Source: a bacterium UBA3734 (GTDB lineage: Bacteria > Bacteroidota > Bacteroidia > Bacteroidales > Bacteroidaceae). From it: 5,471 nt of DNA. A program made the position numbers and the translations under genes. Numbering within the stretch: the first letter of the stretch is position 1; every line of letters begins with the position of its first letter. Below are positions 1 to 5,471 of this stretch, piece after piece. Where the stretch lies: contig DFHC01000061.1 in NCBI GenBank assembly GCA_002372575.1, positions 1-5,471 on the forward strand, written 5' to 3'. The notes beneath the pieces were generated by a model. It was not told where the DNA came from. It worked only from the letters and a program-made list of their open reading frames with translations, and ran no database searches.

Positions 1-738
1 CTGCTCGACCTGCACGACCCCATCGTGGAGTTCAACAAAGCCATCATCGATGCCACGGCACCCTACTGCGTGGCCTACAAGCCCAATCTCGCCTTCTACG
101 AGGCGCATGGCACCCACGGCATGATTGCCTTCAAAAAGACCGTCGAATACATTCGCGAACGCCATCCGCACCACTTCATCATCGCCGATGCGAAGCGTGG
201 CGACATCGGCAACACCTCGAAAATGTATGCCCGCACGTTTTTCGACGAATACAAGGTCGATATGCTCACCGTGGCTCCCTACATGGGCGAAGACAGCGTG
301 ACGCCCTTCCTCGAATACGACGGGAAATGGGTGGCTCTGCTGGCGCTCACGAGCAACAAGGGAAGCCTCGATTTCCAGCTCACGAAAGATGAAAACGGCG
401 AGCGACTCTTTGAAAAAGTGATGCGCAAGGCGCAGGAATGGGGCACGCCGCAGAATATGATGTTTGTCGTGGGTGCTACGCGCGGCGAAATGTTCAAGGA
501 CGTGCGCCGCGTGGCTCCGCACCACTTTCTGCTCGTGCCGGGCGTGGGTGCGCAGGGCGGTAGCCTCGAAGAGGTCTGTCAATATGGAATGACCTCGGAC
601 TGCGGCCTGCTCGTGAACTCGTCGCGCGGCATCATCTACGCCTCCGGCGATGAGGATTTCGCTGAAATGGCGGGCAACAAGGCGCGCGAAATGCAGCAAG
701 CGATGGAAAAACTTCTTGAATTAAGAATTAAAAATTAA
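1..738 (+). CDS. pyrF: Orotidine 5'-phosphate decarboxylase, group 2 (5'-truncated by window edge)
   Basis: Cytosolic enzyme that decarboxylates OMP to UMP, the last step of de novo pyrimidine synthesis. The frame is open to base 1, so 245 residues are present. The family is about 270-275 aa, so roughly 25-30 N-terminal residues lie outside the window. The GTG at 25 is an internal valine, not a start. Visible motifs, numbered from base 1: YKPNLAFYE near 26-34; the catalytic DAKRGDI at 63-69 (bases 187-207) with the Asp-Lys-Asp charge network; APYMGEDS near 92-99; PGVGAQGG at 180-187; and NSSRGI at 206-211, the phosphate-binding loop. All catalytic residues are intact, so the enzyme should be active. 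The last six residues (ELRIKN) and the stop codon are encoded by a heptamer tandem repeat, so the tail is probably non-native. The group 2 assignment rests on the DAKRGD and PYMGEDS forms. Confidence 0.96.
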   Translation: MLDLHDPIVEFNKAIIDATAPYCVAYKPNLAFYEAHGTHGMIAFKKTVEYIRERHPHHFIIADAKRGDIGNTSKMYARTFFDEYKVDMLTVAPYMGEDSVTPFLEYDGKWVALLALTSNKGSLDFQLTKDENGERLFEKVMRKAQEWGTPQNMMFVVGATRGEMFKDVRRVAPHHFLLVPGVGAQGGSLEEVCQYGMTSDCGLLVNSSRGIIYASGDEDFAEMAGNKAREMQQAMEKLLELRIKN

Positions 739-749
739 GAATTAAGAAT
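718..749. repeat. GAATTAA heptamer tandem repeat spanning the pyrF 3' end
   Basis: There are about 4.6 copies of the 7-mer GAATTAA: 718-724, 725-731, 732-738 (first base A instead of G), 739-745, and a partial GAAT at 746-749. Seven is not a multiple of three and the unit holds TAA on the + strand and TTA (TAA on the - strand). The array therefore closes all six reading frames within about 25 bp. The pyrF stop is the TAA of the third copy (736-738). It is followed by a run of nine T at 755-763 and then by the start of the next gene at 789. The 50 bp from 739 to 788 hold no recognisable Bacteroidota promoter (no TTTG / TAnnTTTG pair) and no Shine-Dalgarno sequence. Confidence 0.9.
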
Positions 750-788
750 CACGATTTTTTTTTCGAAGCAGATTAACCCTCAAAAAAT

Positions 789-1835
789 ATGATTATGAAG
801 AAATTAAGATTTTTGCTTTTCGGAGCTGCTACGACGGCTCTCTTGCTCGCCTCGTGCGGCAACGGCGGACAGACGCTTTCGGGACTTGATCCTGTGAAGT
901 TTGACACGGTTATCAACGAGAAACCCGTGAAACTCTACACGCTGACCAACCAAAACAACATGGAGGTTTGCATTACGAACTATGGCGGACGCATCGTTTC
1001 GCTGATGGCGAAAGACCGCAATGGCGCCTTTGTGGACGTGGTTCTGGGCTTCGACAACATCGCGCAGTATGCCGACACCTCCAAGAAGTGCAATTTCGGT
1101 GCAATCATGGGCCGTATGGCTGGCGACACGTGGCAAAACGAGGTGTTCGACGCTGAACAAATCGACAAGCAGACGCTGAAACTCACGCTCGCATCGGCTG
1201 ACGGCGTGAAAGCCTCGGCCATCTACAAACTCACCGACGACAATGCCCTCGACTGCACGTATGAGGCCACCACAGACCAAGAAACCGTCGTAAACATGAG
1301 CAACGCCACCTATTTCACGCTCACGGGCGACCCCTCGCAGGCTGGAACGAATATGGTGCTGCGCGTCTATGCCGACAAGTTCCTGCCCATCGACACCACG
1401 TTTACGACGACGGGCGACACGCGCGACTGCTATGGCTCGTCGATGGACTTCAGCAAGGGTCGTGCACTCTTCGAGCTGATTGGCGACACCACCGAGCACC
1501 AAATCAAGATTGCCGACGGCTTCAACCACAACTACCTGCTCAACTCCTACAAGGACGGCAAGGGCAACGAGCAGATGATTGCCGCCAGCCTCTATGCCGA
1601 AAACACGGGCATCTTCCTCGAAATGTTCACCAACGAACCTACGCTGCATCTCTACACGGCCAACGACGTGGCCAACGTCACGGGCAAGAACGGCACGACT
1701 TATCCGAAGCACGTCAGCGTGAGCCTCGCGGGACAGAAAATTCCGATTTCATCCAAGAAAGACGCTCCGAAAACCAATCTGAAGCCTGGCGAGACCTACA
1801 CGGGCCACACCATCTACAGATTCTCTACGAAGTAA
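789..1835 (+). CDS. Galactose mutarotase (aldose 1-epimerase) family lipoprotein, probably catalytically inactive
   Basis: This 348-aa protein has a lipoprotein signal: Lys/Arg n-region, hydrophobic 8-20 and lipobox LASC with Cys23. The residues after Cys23 (GNGGQT) are not acidic, so I infer a periplasm-facing lipoprotein rather than a surface-exported one. The mutarotase fold is recognisable in order: TNYGGRIVSL 63-72, DVVLGFDN 83-90, FGAIMGR 103-109, YKLTDDN 146-152, VNMSNATYF 168-176, GFNHNYLL 244-251, EPTLHLYTAND 283-293 and LKPGETY 331-337. Active GalM proteins interconvert alpha and beta aldoses with two His and one Glu. Here the LHGG segment is missing between Arg109 and Trp115, the NHxYF His is Ala173, the GxDH Asp is Asn246, and the ExQ-type Glu is Ala314. 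Sugar binding without catalysis is therefore more likely. ATG 789 is used; ATG 795 (MKKLRF) is an equally plausible start. There is no Shine-Dalgarno sequence. No galactose genes are adjacent. Its stop overlaps the end of the convergent gene. Confidence 0.88.
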   Translation: MIMKKLRFLLFGAATTALLLASCGNGGQTLSGLDPVKFDTVINEKPVKLYTLTNQNNMEVCITNYGGRIVSLMAKDRNGAFVDVVLGFDNIAQYADTSKKCNFGAIMGRMAGDTWQNEVFDAEQIDKQTLKLTLASADGVKASAIYKLTDDNALDCTYEATTDQETVVNMSNATYFTLTGDPSQAGTNMVLRVYADKFLPIDTTFTTTGDTRDCYGSSMDFSKGRALFELIGDTTEHQIKIADGFNHNYLLNSYKDGKGNEQMIAASLYAENTGIFLEMFTNEPTLHLYTANDVANVTGKNGTTYPKHVSVSLAGQKIPISSKKDAPKTNLKPGETYTGHTIYRFSTK

Positions 1836-3432
1836 GATAACGGGCACACATCTCGGCGCAGCGCTCGCCGTCGATACCAGCCGAAACGATTCCACCGGCA
1901 TAGCCGGCACCCTCACCGCAAGGGAAAAGCCCCTCAATGGCGACGTGCTGAAGCGTTTCAGGCGAGCGAACGATGCGCACGGGACTGCTTGTACGGGTTT
2001 CCACGCCAATGAGCACAGCCTCATTCGTGAGAAACCCGTGACTTTTTCTGCCAAATGCCTTGAAGCCCTCTTGCAAACGCTTGGCAATGAACGGCGGCAT
2101 CCAAAAGTGCAGCGGACTGCTGATGAGGCCAGGCGCGTAAGAACTCTTCGGCAGGTCGAACGATAGGCGCTTGTTCACAAAGTCGGCCATACGCTGCGCC
2201 GGAGCGGTTTGTCGGCGGTTGCCTTGCTGCCAACAATCGCGCTCCAAATGCGCTTGAAAATCCATCATTTTCAGGGCGTTGTCCGTTTCTGAATCCGAAT
2301 TTTCCGACATGATTTCCGGGATGTCCTCGGGACGAATCTCCACCACCATACCGCTGTTGCTCCACTGCGTGCCGCGATTTGCGGGCGACATCCCATTGAC
2401 CACGATTTGCTCCTTGTCCGTGGCGGCGGGAATCACGAAACCGCCCGGACACATACAAAACGAATACACGCCGCGACCCTCAACCTGCTGCACGAAGGAA
2501 TATTCTGCGGCGGGAAGATACGCTCCGCGCCCCTCGCGACGATGATACTGAATCTGGTCGATGAGTTGCGAAGGATGCTCCAAACGCACGCCCACGGCGA
2601 TGCCCTTCGCCTCGATTTCAATGCGAGCCTCGGCCAGATAGCGATAGACATCGCGTGCCGAATGGCCCGTGGCGAGAATCACAGAACCGCGAAATTCCAT
2701 TTCCTGCGGGGCGTCCGAAGCGTTTGAAACGGCCTCTACGCCAAGCACCTTTCGCGATGCTGAATCGAGAATGAGGCGCGTCATTTTCGTTTGGAAATGC
2801 ACCTCGCCACCGCATTTCAGAATGGTTTGGCGCATCGCTTCAATGACCTGCGGCAACTTGTCGGTGCCGATGTGCGGATGGGCATCGCTCAGAATGCTTG
2901 TCGAAGCACCGTGCTGGCAAAAAACATTCAAAATCTTCTCCACCGAACCGCGTTTTTTCGAGCGTGTGTAGAGCTTTCCGTCGGAATAGGCGCCCGCCCC
3001 ACCCTCGCCGAAGCAATAGTTGCTTTCGGGGTCGATTTGTTGCGACTTGGTGATGAGAGCGAGGTCGCACTTGCGGGCGTGAACGTCCTTTCCACGCTCC
3101 AAAACCACGGGCCGAAGCCCCAATTCGATGAGTTTCAGCGCAGCAAAAAGTCCGCCTGGCCCTGCCCCGACGACAATCACCTGCGGACAAGTGGAAACAT
3201 CGCGATAATCCGTGCGCTGAAAGACATCATCCGTCGGCATCTCGTTCAGATAAACGCGCACGGTGAGGTTCACGTAAATCGTGCGATGTCGCGCGTCGAT
3301 GCTGCGCTTCAGCACGCGCACATGCGTGATTTGCGCGCTGTCAATCCCGTTTTCGCGACTGATATAGTCGGCAATGGCCTGCTCTGAGGCCGCTTGTTCG
3401 GGGAGGAGTCGGAGTTGAAATTCTTGTGTCAA
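1825..3432 (-). CDS. FAD-dependent dehydrogenase, COG2509-type NAD(P)/FAD oxidoreductase
   Basis: Predicted cytosolic flavoprotein, 535 aa from the chosen TTG at 3432; the substrate is not known for this family. Domains in order: an N-terminal extension (about 1-80) with the VRVLKRSIDARH stretch typical of the family; a Rossmann FAD-binding VGAGPGGL at about 88-95; FGEGGAGAYSDGKL near 141-154; the second dinucleotide-fold signature ATGHSARD near 254-261; CMCPGGFV near 326-333; and the C-terminal FAD-contacting segment GEGAGYAGGIVSAGIDG near 506-522. The frame stays open to a TTG at 3477 (550 aa), but those 15 codons overlap the conserved C-terminus of the upstream gene. From memory, homologues begin around the M-x-QE position, so TTG 3432, five bases after the upstream TAG, is preferred. 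No in-frame ATG lies nearby. It is the last gene of the tight - strand cluster, and its end overlaps the mutarotase gene by 11 bp. Confidence 0.9.
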   Translation of the reverse strand: MTQEFQLRLLPEQAASEQAIADYISRENGIDSAQITHVRVLKRSIDARHRTIYVNLTVRVYLNEMPTDDVFQRTDYRDVSTCPQVIVVGAGPGGLFAALKLIELGLRPVVLERGKDVHARKCDLALITKSQQIDPESNYCFGEGGAGAYSDGKLYTRSKKRGSVEKILNVFCQHGASTSILSDAHPHIGTDKLPQVIEAMRQTILKCGGEVHFQTKMTRLILDSASRKVLGVEAVSNASDAPQEMEFRGSVILATGHSARDVYRYLAEARIEIEAKGIAVGVRLEHPSQLIDQIQYHRREGRGAYLPAAEYSFVQQVEGRGVYSFCMCPGGFVIPAATDKEQIVVNGMSPANRGTQWSNSGMVVEIRPEDIPEIMSENSDSETDNALKMMDFQAHLERDCWQQGNRRQTAPAQRMADFVNKRLSFDLPKSSYAPGLISSPLHFWMPPFIAKRLQEGFKAFGRKSHGFLTNEAVLIGVETRTSSPVRIVRSPETLQHVAIEGLFPCGEGAGYAGGIVSAGIDGERCAEMCARYLTS

Positions 3433-3437
3433 ATGAT

Positions 3438-4931
3438 CTATTTGTAGGTTGTAGAAATTCCTTGCTCGCGATGGCAAAGCCGCACTTCGATGCCATATTT
3501 CCTGTGGAGATGTTCGGCCAAGTGCTGCGCCGAATACACGGAACGATGCTGTCCGCCCGTGCAGCCGAACGAGAACATCAGCGAAGTAAAACCACGCTCC
3601 AGATAGCGTTCCACGTGGGCATCGGCGAGTTTGTAAACGCTGTCGAGGAAGGTCGTGATTTCACAGTCGTCCTCGAGGAAGCGAATCACGGGTTCGTCGA
3701 GTCCAGTGAGCTGTTTGTAGGGTTCGTAACGGCCTGGGTTGTGGGTCGAGCGACAATCGAAAACGTAGCCGCCACCGTTGCCGCTCTCGTCCTCGGGAAT
3801 GCCCTTTTTATAGGAAAAACTAAAGACCCGAACCACGAGTTTTCCGTCATTTAAATCGACGGAAACGGGCTTCTGGAACTTCGGTAAAGCCACCAGCTGC
3901 TGCAAAACGTCGTGCAGGTATGGATAGTCGGTCGAAAGATGGCAGCGCAGATTGTCGATGGCGGGCGGAATGCTGTCGATGAAGTGTTTTTTTCGCTCGA
4001 AATAGCCGCGATAGCCATAGGCACCGAGCACCTGAAGTGTGCGGAAAAGCACAAAAAGACGCAGGCGGCGGTTGAATTCCTCGCGCACAGGAGCTTTCGC
4101 GTACTTCTGCAACTCGTCGAAATAAATATCTATCAGATGCTGGCGCAGGGTGTCGGGATAGTGCGCCGATGCCTGCCAGAGAAACGAGGCCAAGTCATAC
4201 TCTAACGGACCACGGCGACCGCCTTGAAAATCAATAAAATAAGGGGTAGAAAAGGAAGTCAAAGAGGAGTGAAGGGGGAGTGAAGGGGATTCCTTTGCAT
4301 TGGGTGATGGATACAACATGATGTTTCGCGCCTGGAAATCACGATACATAAAGCCCGTGGCCTCGGAAGCTGTCAAGTCGGCAGCCATTCGGCGGAAGTC
4401 GGCCTCGAGTTTCAGCTCGTGGAAGTCGAGCCCCGACGGTTTCAGGAAGCAATACTTGAAATAGTTGAGGTCGAACATCACGTTCTGCTCGTCGAACGAC
4501 GGCTGCGGATAGCAAACGCTCCAGTCAAGTTCCTCGGCACCAACGATTTGCAGACGCGGAAGCAGGCGAATCGTTTCTTCCAGCAGGTGCGCGTCATCGT
4601 CGCTATAGCCCTCCGCCCTACCCTTTTGCAGGGCATCGAAGAGCGACACCGAGCCAAGGTCGGTCTGCAAGTAGCGCAGTTCGTCGTCGCTCACGGCCAA
4701 AATCTCGGGCACGGGCAGGCTCTTCTCTGCAAAATGCCGCGCGAGCGTGATGAACGCGTGGTTTTCCTCACAACTCGTACCCACGCAGCCGATTACCGTC
4801 GCAGGCATGGTCGAGCCGACGGGAGCCGACAGCCGGTAATATTCCCGATTGCTGCCGGCTCCTGCCAGTCGTTCCACATGGTTCGGTTCCGCGCCGCACC
4901 ACGTGCGACAAAGCGTTTTCAGGCCGTCCAT
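3438..4931 (-). CDS. AmgK-like phosphotransferase fused to a RapZ C-terminal domain
   Basis: This 497-aa two-domain protein is predicted cytosolic. Residues about 1-330 are an aminoglycoside-phosphotransferase/COG3178 fold related to the amino-sugar 1-kinase AmgK: GAGSNREYYRL 24-34, LQTDLGSVSL 88-97, catalytic loop YRDFQARN 196-203 (Asp198, Asn203; Tyr replaces the usual His), and metal-binding IDFQGGRRGPLEYDLASFLW 233-252 (Asp234). Residues about 364-490 match the RapZ/YvcJ C-terminal domain: FSFSYKKGIPED 370-381, YVFDCRSTHNP 389-399, LTGLDEPVIRFL 408-419 and GCTGGQHRSV 456-465. In E. coli RapZ this last loop contributes to glucosamine-6-phosphate binding. The RapZ P-loop NTPase domain is absent; the kinase domain takes its place. 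A Ser/Pro/Leu-rich insert (about 207-229) lengthens the Asn203-Asp234 loop. Start ATG 4931 lies 3 bp after the DUF1015 stop, implying co-transcription and translational coupling. It is probably an amino-sugar-related kinase or sensor; the substrate is unproven. Confidence 0.92.
   Translation of the reverse strand: MDGLKTLCRTWCGAEPNHVERLAGAGSNREYYRLSAPVGSTMPATVIGCVGTSCEENHAFITLARHFAEKSLPVPEILAVSDDELRYLQTDLGSVSLFDALQKGRAEGYSDDDAHLLEETIRLLPRLQIVGAEELDWSVCYPQPSFDEQNVMFDLNYFKYCFLKPSGLDFHELKLEADFRRMAADLTASEATGFMYRDFQARNIMLYPSPNAKESPSLPLHSSLTSFSTPYFIDFQGGRRGPLEYDLASFLWQASAHYPDTLRQHLIDIYFDELQKYAKAPVREEFNRRLRLFVLFRTLQVLGAYGYRGYFERKKHFIDSIPPAIDNLRCHLSTDYPYLHDVLQQLVALPKFQKPVSVDLNDGKLVVRVFSFSYKKGIPEDESGNGGGYVFDCRSTHNPGRYEPYKQLTGLDEPVIRFLEDDCEITTFLDSVYKLADAHVERYLERGFTSLMFSFGCTGGQHRSVYSAQHLAEHLHRKYGIEVRLCHREQGISTTYK
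3987..3993 (-). other. A AAA AAA slippery heptamer in the phosphotransferase–RapZ gene
   Basis: On the coding strand the in-frame codons CGA AAA AAA CAC (residues 313-316) form the heptamer A AAA AAA in the phase used by classical -1 frameshift sites. The -1 frame is open from here to a TGA at 3849-3847, and the +1 frame closes with a TAA at 3853-3851. Both ends fall just before the RapZ-like domain, which starts near base 3842. I checked the -1 frame codon by codon. I did not identify a stimulatory pseudoknot or upstream Shine-Dalgarno-like element. It may simply encode Lys-Lys. Confidence 0.25.
4267..4288. repeat. 11-bp direct tandem repeat inside the kinase-domain coding sequence
   Basis: GAGTGAAGGGG occurs twice, perfectly and head to tail (4267-4277, 4278-4288). 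A degenerate third copy precedes it at 4256-4266 (about 7 of 11 bases match). The repeat sits in a purine-rich + strand stretch and encodes, on the - strand, the Ser/Pro/Leu-rich insert around residues 215-222 of the phosphotransferase–RapZ fusion. The unit length is not a multiple of three, so gain or loss of one copy would frameshift the gene. Confidence 0.8.
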
Positions 4932-4934
4932 CGA

Positions 4935-5471
4935 CTACGACAGCTTGTGGATGACGAGTCCTGAGCGCAGTTTCGGCTCGAACCACGTGGCCTTCGGCGG
5001 CATGATTTTTCCGCTGTCGGCGATGTCCATAATCTGCTGCATCGACACGGGATAGAGTGCCAGCGCGGCACGCATTTCGCCACTGTCAACGCGACGCTTC
5101 AGTTCGTCGAGACCACGCAGGCCGCCCACGAAGTCGATGCGCTTCGAGGAGCGCAGGTCGCCGATTTCGAGGATTTCGTCGAGAATCAGACGGCTCGAGA
5201 TATCCACGTCGAGCACGCCGATGGGGTCGTTGTCGTCGAAGGTGCCGGGCTTCGCCGTGAGCGAATACCACACGCCATCCACGTAGAGCGCGAAATTGTG
5301 CAGTTTGTTCGGCTTGTAGTTCGTGGAGCACTTGCAGGTGCAGGGCAGCTCGCAGTTGCAGGTGCCGCCGTCTTTCGTGCAGTCGCACTTGCATTCCACG
5401 ATGAAATTCTTCTGCAGTGCCTCAAGGAACTGCTTGGTGGTCAGTCCGTTCAGGTCTTTCACCACGCGGTT
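4935..5471 (-). CDS. DUF1015 family protein, C-terminal part (N-terminus outside window)
   Basis: 178 residues are present and the frame runs open to base 5471. The GTG at 5465 is an internal valine of NRVVKDLNGL, a family-typical motif, so no start is in the window. DUF1015 proteins are about 400 aa, so more than half is missing. Recognised stretches: LHNFALYVDG, WYSLTAKPGTFDDNDPIGVLDV, RIDFVGGLRGLDELKRRVDSGE, ALYPVSMQQIMDIADSGKIMPPK and TWFEPKLRSGLVIHKL at the C-terminus. The biochemical role is unestablished. I recall, without certainty, a ParB-like fold link to free-serine kinases and proximity to serA/serC in Bacteroidales. The odd part is residues 27-48 of this fragment: eight cysteines arranged CxCxC-x6-CxC-x3-CxCxC, placed where relatives (from memory) have a short linker. 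Stop TAG 4937-4935 is followed after 3 bp by the next gene's ATG. Confidence 0.88.
   Translation of the reverse strand, partial: NRVVKDLNGLTTKQFLEALQKNFIVECKCDCTKDGGTCNCELPCTCKCSTNYKPNKLHNFALYVDGVWYSLTAKPGTFDDNDPIGVLDVDISSRLILDEILEIGDLRSSKRIDFVGGLRGLDELKRRVDSGEMRAALALYPVSMQQIMDIADSGKIMPPKATWFEPKLRSGLVIHKLS
5328..5393 (-). repeat. Cys-codon repeat cluster encoding a metallothionein-like CxC segment
   Basis: Within the DUF1015 gene, 22 codons contain eight Cys in a near-symmetric CxCxC / CxC / CxCxC layout. The DNA is internally repetitive. The + strand 10-mer TTGCAGGTGC occurs at 5332-5341 and 5356-5365, 24 bp apart and so in the same frame. The coding-strand 9-mer TGCAAGTGC occurs at 5393-5385 and 5336-5328. 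This suggests growth by in-frame duplication of a short Cys-x-Cys unit. The intervening residues are Lys, Asp, Thr, Asn, Gly, Glu, Leu and Pro, with no aromatics or His, a composition like that of metal-thiolate clusters. Confidence 0.75.

Noticed and set aside
744..763. Possible intrinsic terminator after pyrF: a weak A/T stem with CACG loop followed by T residues
   Set aside because: The stem is about six A-T or G-T pairs with no G-C pair, and its 3' arm uses most of the nine-T run, so stability would be very low.
739..788. Promoter for the mutarotase gene
   Set aside because: No TTTG -33 element or TAnnTTTG -7 element, and no sigma-70-like pair, is visible; it may be read through from pyrF or use an unrecognised promoter.
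804..1712. 302-aa open frame antisense to the mutarotase gene
   Set aside because: Its translation is Val/Arg/Glu-rich, matches no family I recognise, and lies wholly opposite a well-supported lipoprotein gene; it is a codon-bias shadow.
2791..3387. 198-aa + strand open frame opposite the FAD dehydrogenase gene
   Set aside because: It is antisense to conserved FAD-binding motifs, with no family resemblance and no plausible start context.
3433..3477. N-terminal extension of the FAD dehydrogenase from TTG 3477
   Set aside because: The 15 extra codons overlap the conserved C-terminus of the RapZ domain and look like its out-of-frame reading; TTG 3432 restores a family-like N-terminus.
4419..4964. 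181-aa + strand open frame opposite the kinase domain
   Set aside because: It mirrors the codons of a conserved kinase gene and crosses the DUF1015/kinase junction; nothing in it is recognisable.
1..5471. CRISPR array, tRNA/rRNA, IS element or phage remnant
   Set aside because: No spaced repeats of CRISPR size, no tRNA-like arms, no transposase or integrase motif and no terminal inverted repeats were seen; nearly all bases are accounted for by the five genes.

Overview
The window looks like chromosomal DNA from a Bacteroidota member, most likely order Bacteroidales and possibly Prevotellaceae-like. The evidence is protein-family composition: a group 2 PyrF, a lipoprotein mutarotase homologue, a kinase–RapZ fusion, a COG2509-type FAD protein and a DUF1015 protein. 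Start sites also lack Shine-Dalgarno sequences, and the intergenic DNA carries an A/T heptamer repeat. The family-level placement is inference. No phage, IS, CRISPR or RNA gene is visible.

Layout. On the + strand, positions 1-738 hold the 3' part of pyrF, whose 5' end lies outside the window. A GAATTAA heptamer tandem repeat runs over the end of pyrF and supplies its stop codon. After a 50-bp gap comes a 348-aa lipoprotein of the galactose mutarotase family (789-1835). On the - strand, read from the right edge leftward, three genes form a very tight cluster: the C-terminal part of a DUF1015 protein (5471-4935, N-terminus outside the window), a 497-aa fusion of an AmgK-like sugar-kinase fold with the C-terminal domain of RapZ (4931-3438), and a FAD-dependent dehydrogenase (3432-1825). 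The gaps are 3 bp and about 5 bp. The + and - blocks converge and their stop codons overlap by 11 bp, so there is no intergenic terminator between them.

Possible novelty. (1) The mutarotase homologue lacks every catalytic residue I can place: the LHGG segment is deleted, the NHxYF histidine is Ala, the GxDH aspartate is Asn and the C-terminal catalytic Glu is Ala. It is probably a sugar-binding pseudoenzyme in the envelope. (2) The RapZ amino-sugar-sensing domain is joined to a sugar-kinase-like domain instead of the usual RapZ P-loop domain. (3) The DUF1015 protein carries an eight-cysteine metallothionein-like CxC cluster. (4) Short tandem repeats appear to have entered coding sequence at two places, and an A7 slippery heptamer lies just before the RapZ domain.

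The three - strand genes are probably one transcript whose promoter is outside the window. A functional link among them (amino-sugar or serine metabolism, redox) is only a hypothesis. pyrF makes UMP in pyrimidine synthesis and has no evident functional link to the rest.
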